5,911 nucleotides of DNA, taken from NCBI GenBank assembly GCA_003693905.1, contig RFLL01000130.1, positions 1 through 5,911 of the forward strand, written 5' to 3'. Below, piece after piece: positions 4,837-5,911 of this stretch. Position 1 is the first letter of the stretch, and each line of letters starts with the position of its first letter. Source of the DNA: Alphaproteobacteria bacterium. GTDB taxonomy: Bacteria > Pseudomonadota > Alphaproteobacteria > Kiloniellales > J153. The notes beneath the pieces were generated by a model. The model had not been told where the DNA came from. It did no database searches and saw only the letters and a program-made list of their open reading frames with translations. The position numbers and the translations under genes were made by a program.

Positions 4837-5911
4837 ATGGCACCGGCACGACCGAGATCCAAACACCGGTGCGACGCCGCACCCGATCTTGCCCGGCAGG
4901 TTTCGCTTTATCGGGCACAGAAACTGGCTCTCGACCGCCATGCCCTCGTTTCCGAAACCGACGCCAAGGGGCGGATCACCTACGCCAACGATGCCTTCTG
5001 TGCGCTCAGCGGATATACACGCGAAGAGCTTCTCGGCAAAACGCACAGGATCCTCAATTCCGGTTTCCATCCCCGCGCGTTCTGGCGCGACATGTACCGT
5101 GCCCTGGCCCGTGACGGTGTGTGGTCCGGAATCATCCGCAATCGCGCCAAGGACGGATCGTTCTACTGGGTCAAATCGACAATCGTCGCCATCTACGACG
5201 AACATGGAAAAATCACCGGATACGCCAGTGTGCGCACCGATATAACCGACCTCAAGGCCAAGGAACAAAGCCTTCTCGATCTGCGCAATGAACTGGCACG
5301 GAAAATCACCGACCTTCAGGGCGCACAGCAGCAGATCGAAGCCGAAGCTGCGCACAACCGGCACCTGACCGAGGAAATCACCCAGCATCGCGACCTCATC
5401 GCACGCACCGTGGCCGAAGAACGCTGTCTTGGCGAGCTCATGGAGCTCGCGTTGCAGAAAACGGACATGGAAGATTTCCTCAACACCGCCCTTGCCAAGA
5501 TCATCTCAATGGCGCGGTGGCTTTCGCTGCTGTCCAGCGGGGCGGTGTTTCTGGTCGACCGGGAGGTCGACCCCGAAACCCTGGTCCTGGTTGCCAAGTA
5601 CAACCTGTCCGCAGAGCTTCACACCCTGTGTGCCCGGGTCGCGTTCGGCCGCTGTCTGTGTGGCACGGCCGCCCGGACGCAGCAGCTCGTCCATGCCGAC
5701 TGCATCGACCACCGGCACGAAACCCGCTTCGACGGCATGGTGCAGCACGGCCACTATGTCGTCCCCCTGGTCGATCACCAGAAGACGCTCGGCGTTCTTG
5801 TGCTTTATCTGCCCCATGGCCACCCGCGCAACGAGCGCGAGGTCGATTTCCTCAACCGCGTCGCCCGCGTTTTCGTTCTCGGCATCAGCCGCCGCTACGA
5901 TGCCGAAAGAC
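4837..5911 (+). CDS. PAS-GAF signalling protein, N-terminal part (3' partial)
   Basis: 358 codons are visible and the frame is open to the window end. Residues 1-32 are a basic leader with no signal peptide or membrane segment, so the protein is probably cytoplasmic. A PAS domain spans about 33-140 (SETDAKGRITYANDAFCALSG, then ILNSGFHPRAFW, DGVWSGIIRNRAKDG, FYWVKSTI, ending VRTDITD). The W-SG-I-NR-KDG-YWV run is like the FAD-binding PAS of the aerotaxis receptor Aer, so redox or oxygen sensing is possible. Residues about 140-196 are a heptad-rich coiled coil. A GAF domain follows (about 200-355) with FGRCLCGTA at 270-278, a downstream HADCIDHRHETRFDGM and GHYVVPLVD. This GAF type is common in proteobacterial histidine kinases, diguanylate cyclases and SpoIIE-like phosphatases; the output domain is off the window. 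The start ATG 4837 is supported by GGAGGT at 4821-4826. The gene diverges from tetR. Confidence 0.92.
   Translation, partial: MAPARPRSKHRCDAAPDLARQVSLYRAQKLALDRHALVSETDAKGRITYANDAFCALSGYTREELLGKTHRILNSGFHPRAFWRDMYRALARDGVWSGIIRNRAKDGSFYWVKSTIVAIYDEHGKITGYASVRTDITDLKAKEQSLLDLRNELARKITDLQGAQQQIEAEAAHNRHLTEEITQHRDLIARTVAEERCLGELMELALQKTDMEDFLNTALAKIISMARWLSLLSSGAVFLVDREVDPETLVLVAKYNLSAELHTLCARVAFGRCLCGTAARTQQLVHADCIDHRHETRFDGMVQHGHYVVPLVDHQKTLGVLVLYLPHGHPRNEREVDFLNRVARVFVLGISRRYDAER

Noticed and set aside
4727..5245. A 172-codon + strand open frame overlapping the start of the PAS gene
   Set aside because: It is in a different frame from the PAS-GAF protein, is rich in Pro/Ser/Arg, and has no domain similarity.
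4684..5388. A 234-codon - strand open frame opposite the PAS domain
   Set aside because: The + strand frame has clear PAS and GAF homology and a Shine-Dalgarno at its start. The antisense frame has no supporting motif.

Overview
The window is GC-rich, tightly packed proteobacterial chromosomal DNA. The third-codon-position GC bias is strong, and a spurious 578-codon open frame runs antisense to the first full gene. Gene content fits an alpha- or gammaproteobacterium; the sequence alone does not settle which. No tRNA, rRNA, CRISPR array, insertion sequence or prophage gene was seen.

Region 1 (2-3217, + strand) is the end of a dihydroxyacetone (Dha) phosphotransferase operon. In order it holds the C-terminus of an HPr-type phosphocarrier, a full-length enzyme I (PEP-protein phosphotransferase), a 145-residue protein with a probable helix-turn-helix, and the Dha-binding kinase subunit DhaK. 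The first three reading frames overlap (ATGGCTGA, then ATGA), and dhaK follows after 27 nt, so all four are probably co-transcribed and partly translationally coupled. Phosphate would pass PEP -> EI -> HPr -> EIIA/DhaM -> DhaL-nucleotide -> Dha held by DhaK. DhaL and the EIIA domain are not in the window and are expected upstream. The 145-residue protein is the least understood part and is a candidate dedicated regulator.

Region 2 (3218-4607) holds two genes on the - strand, convergent with dhaK: a TetR-family regulator and, downstream of it, an AhpD-like/carboxymuconolactone-decarboxylase-fold protein with a CxxCxxxH redox motif. A perfect 10-bp palindrome lies inside the putative tetR promoter, and an imperfect 18-bp palindrome with a related half-site lies upstream of the ahpD-like gene. 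This suggests a small self-regulated stress or electrophile-response module. A hairpin sits between the convergent ends of dhaK and the ahpD-like gene.

Region 3 (4608-5911) starts with about 230 nt of non-coding DNA, AT-rich near tetR, with a short direct repeat and small inverted repeats. A + strand signalling gene then starts at 4837 and runs off the window. It encodes an Aer-like PAS domain, a coiled coil and a GAF domain with a CLCG motif; its output domain lies beyond the end.
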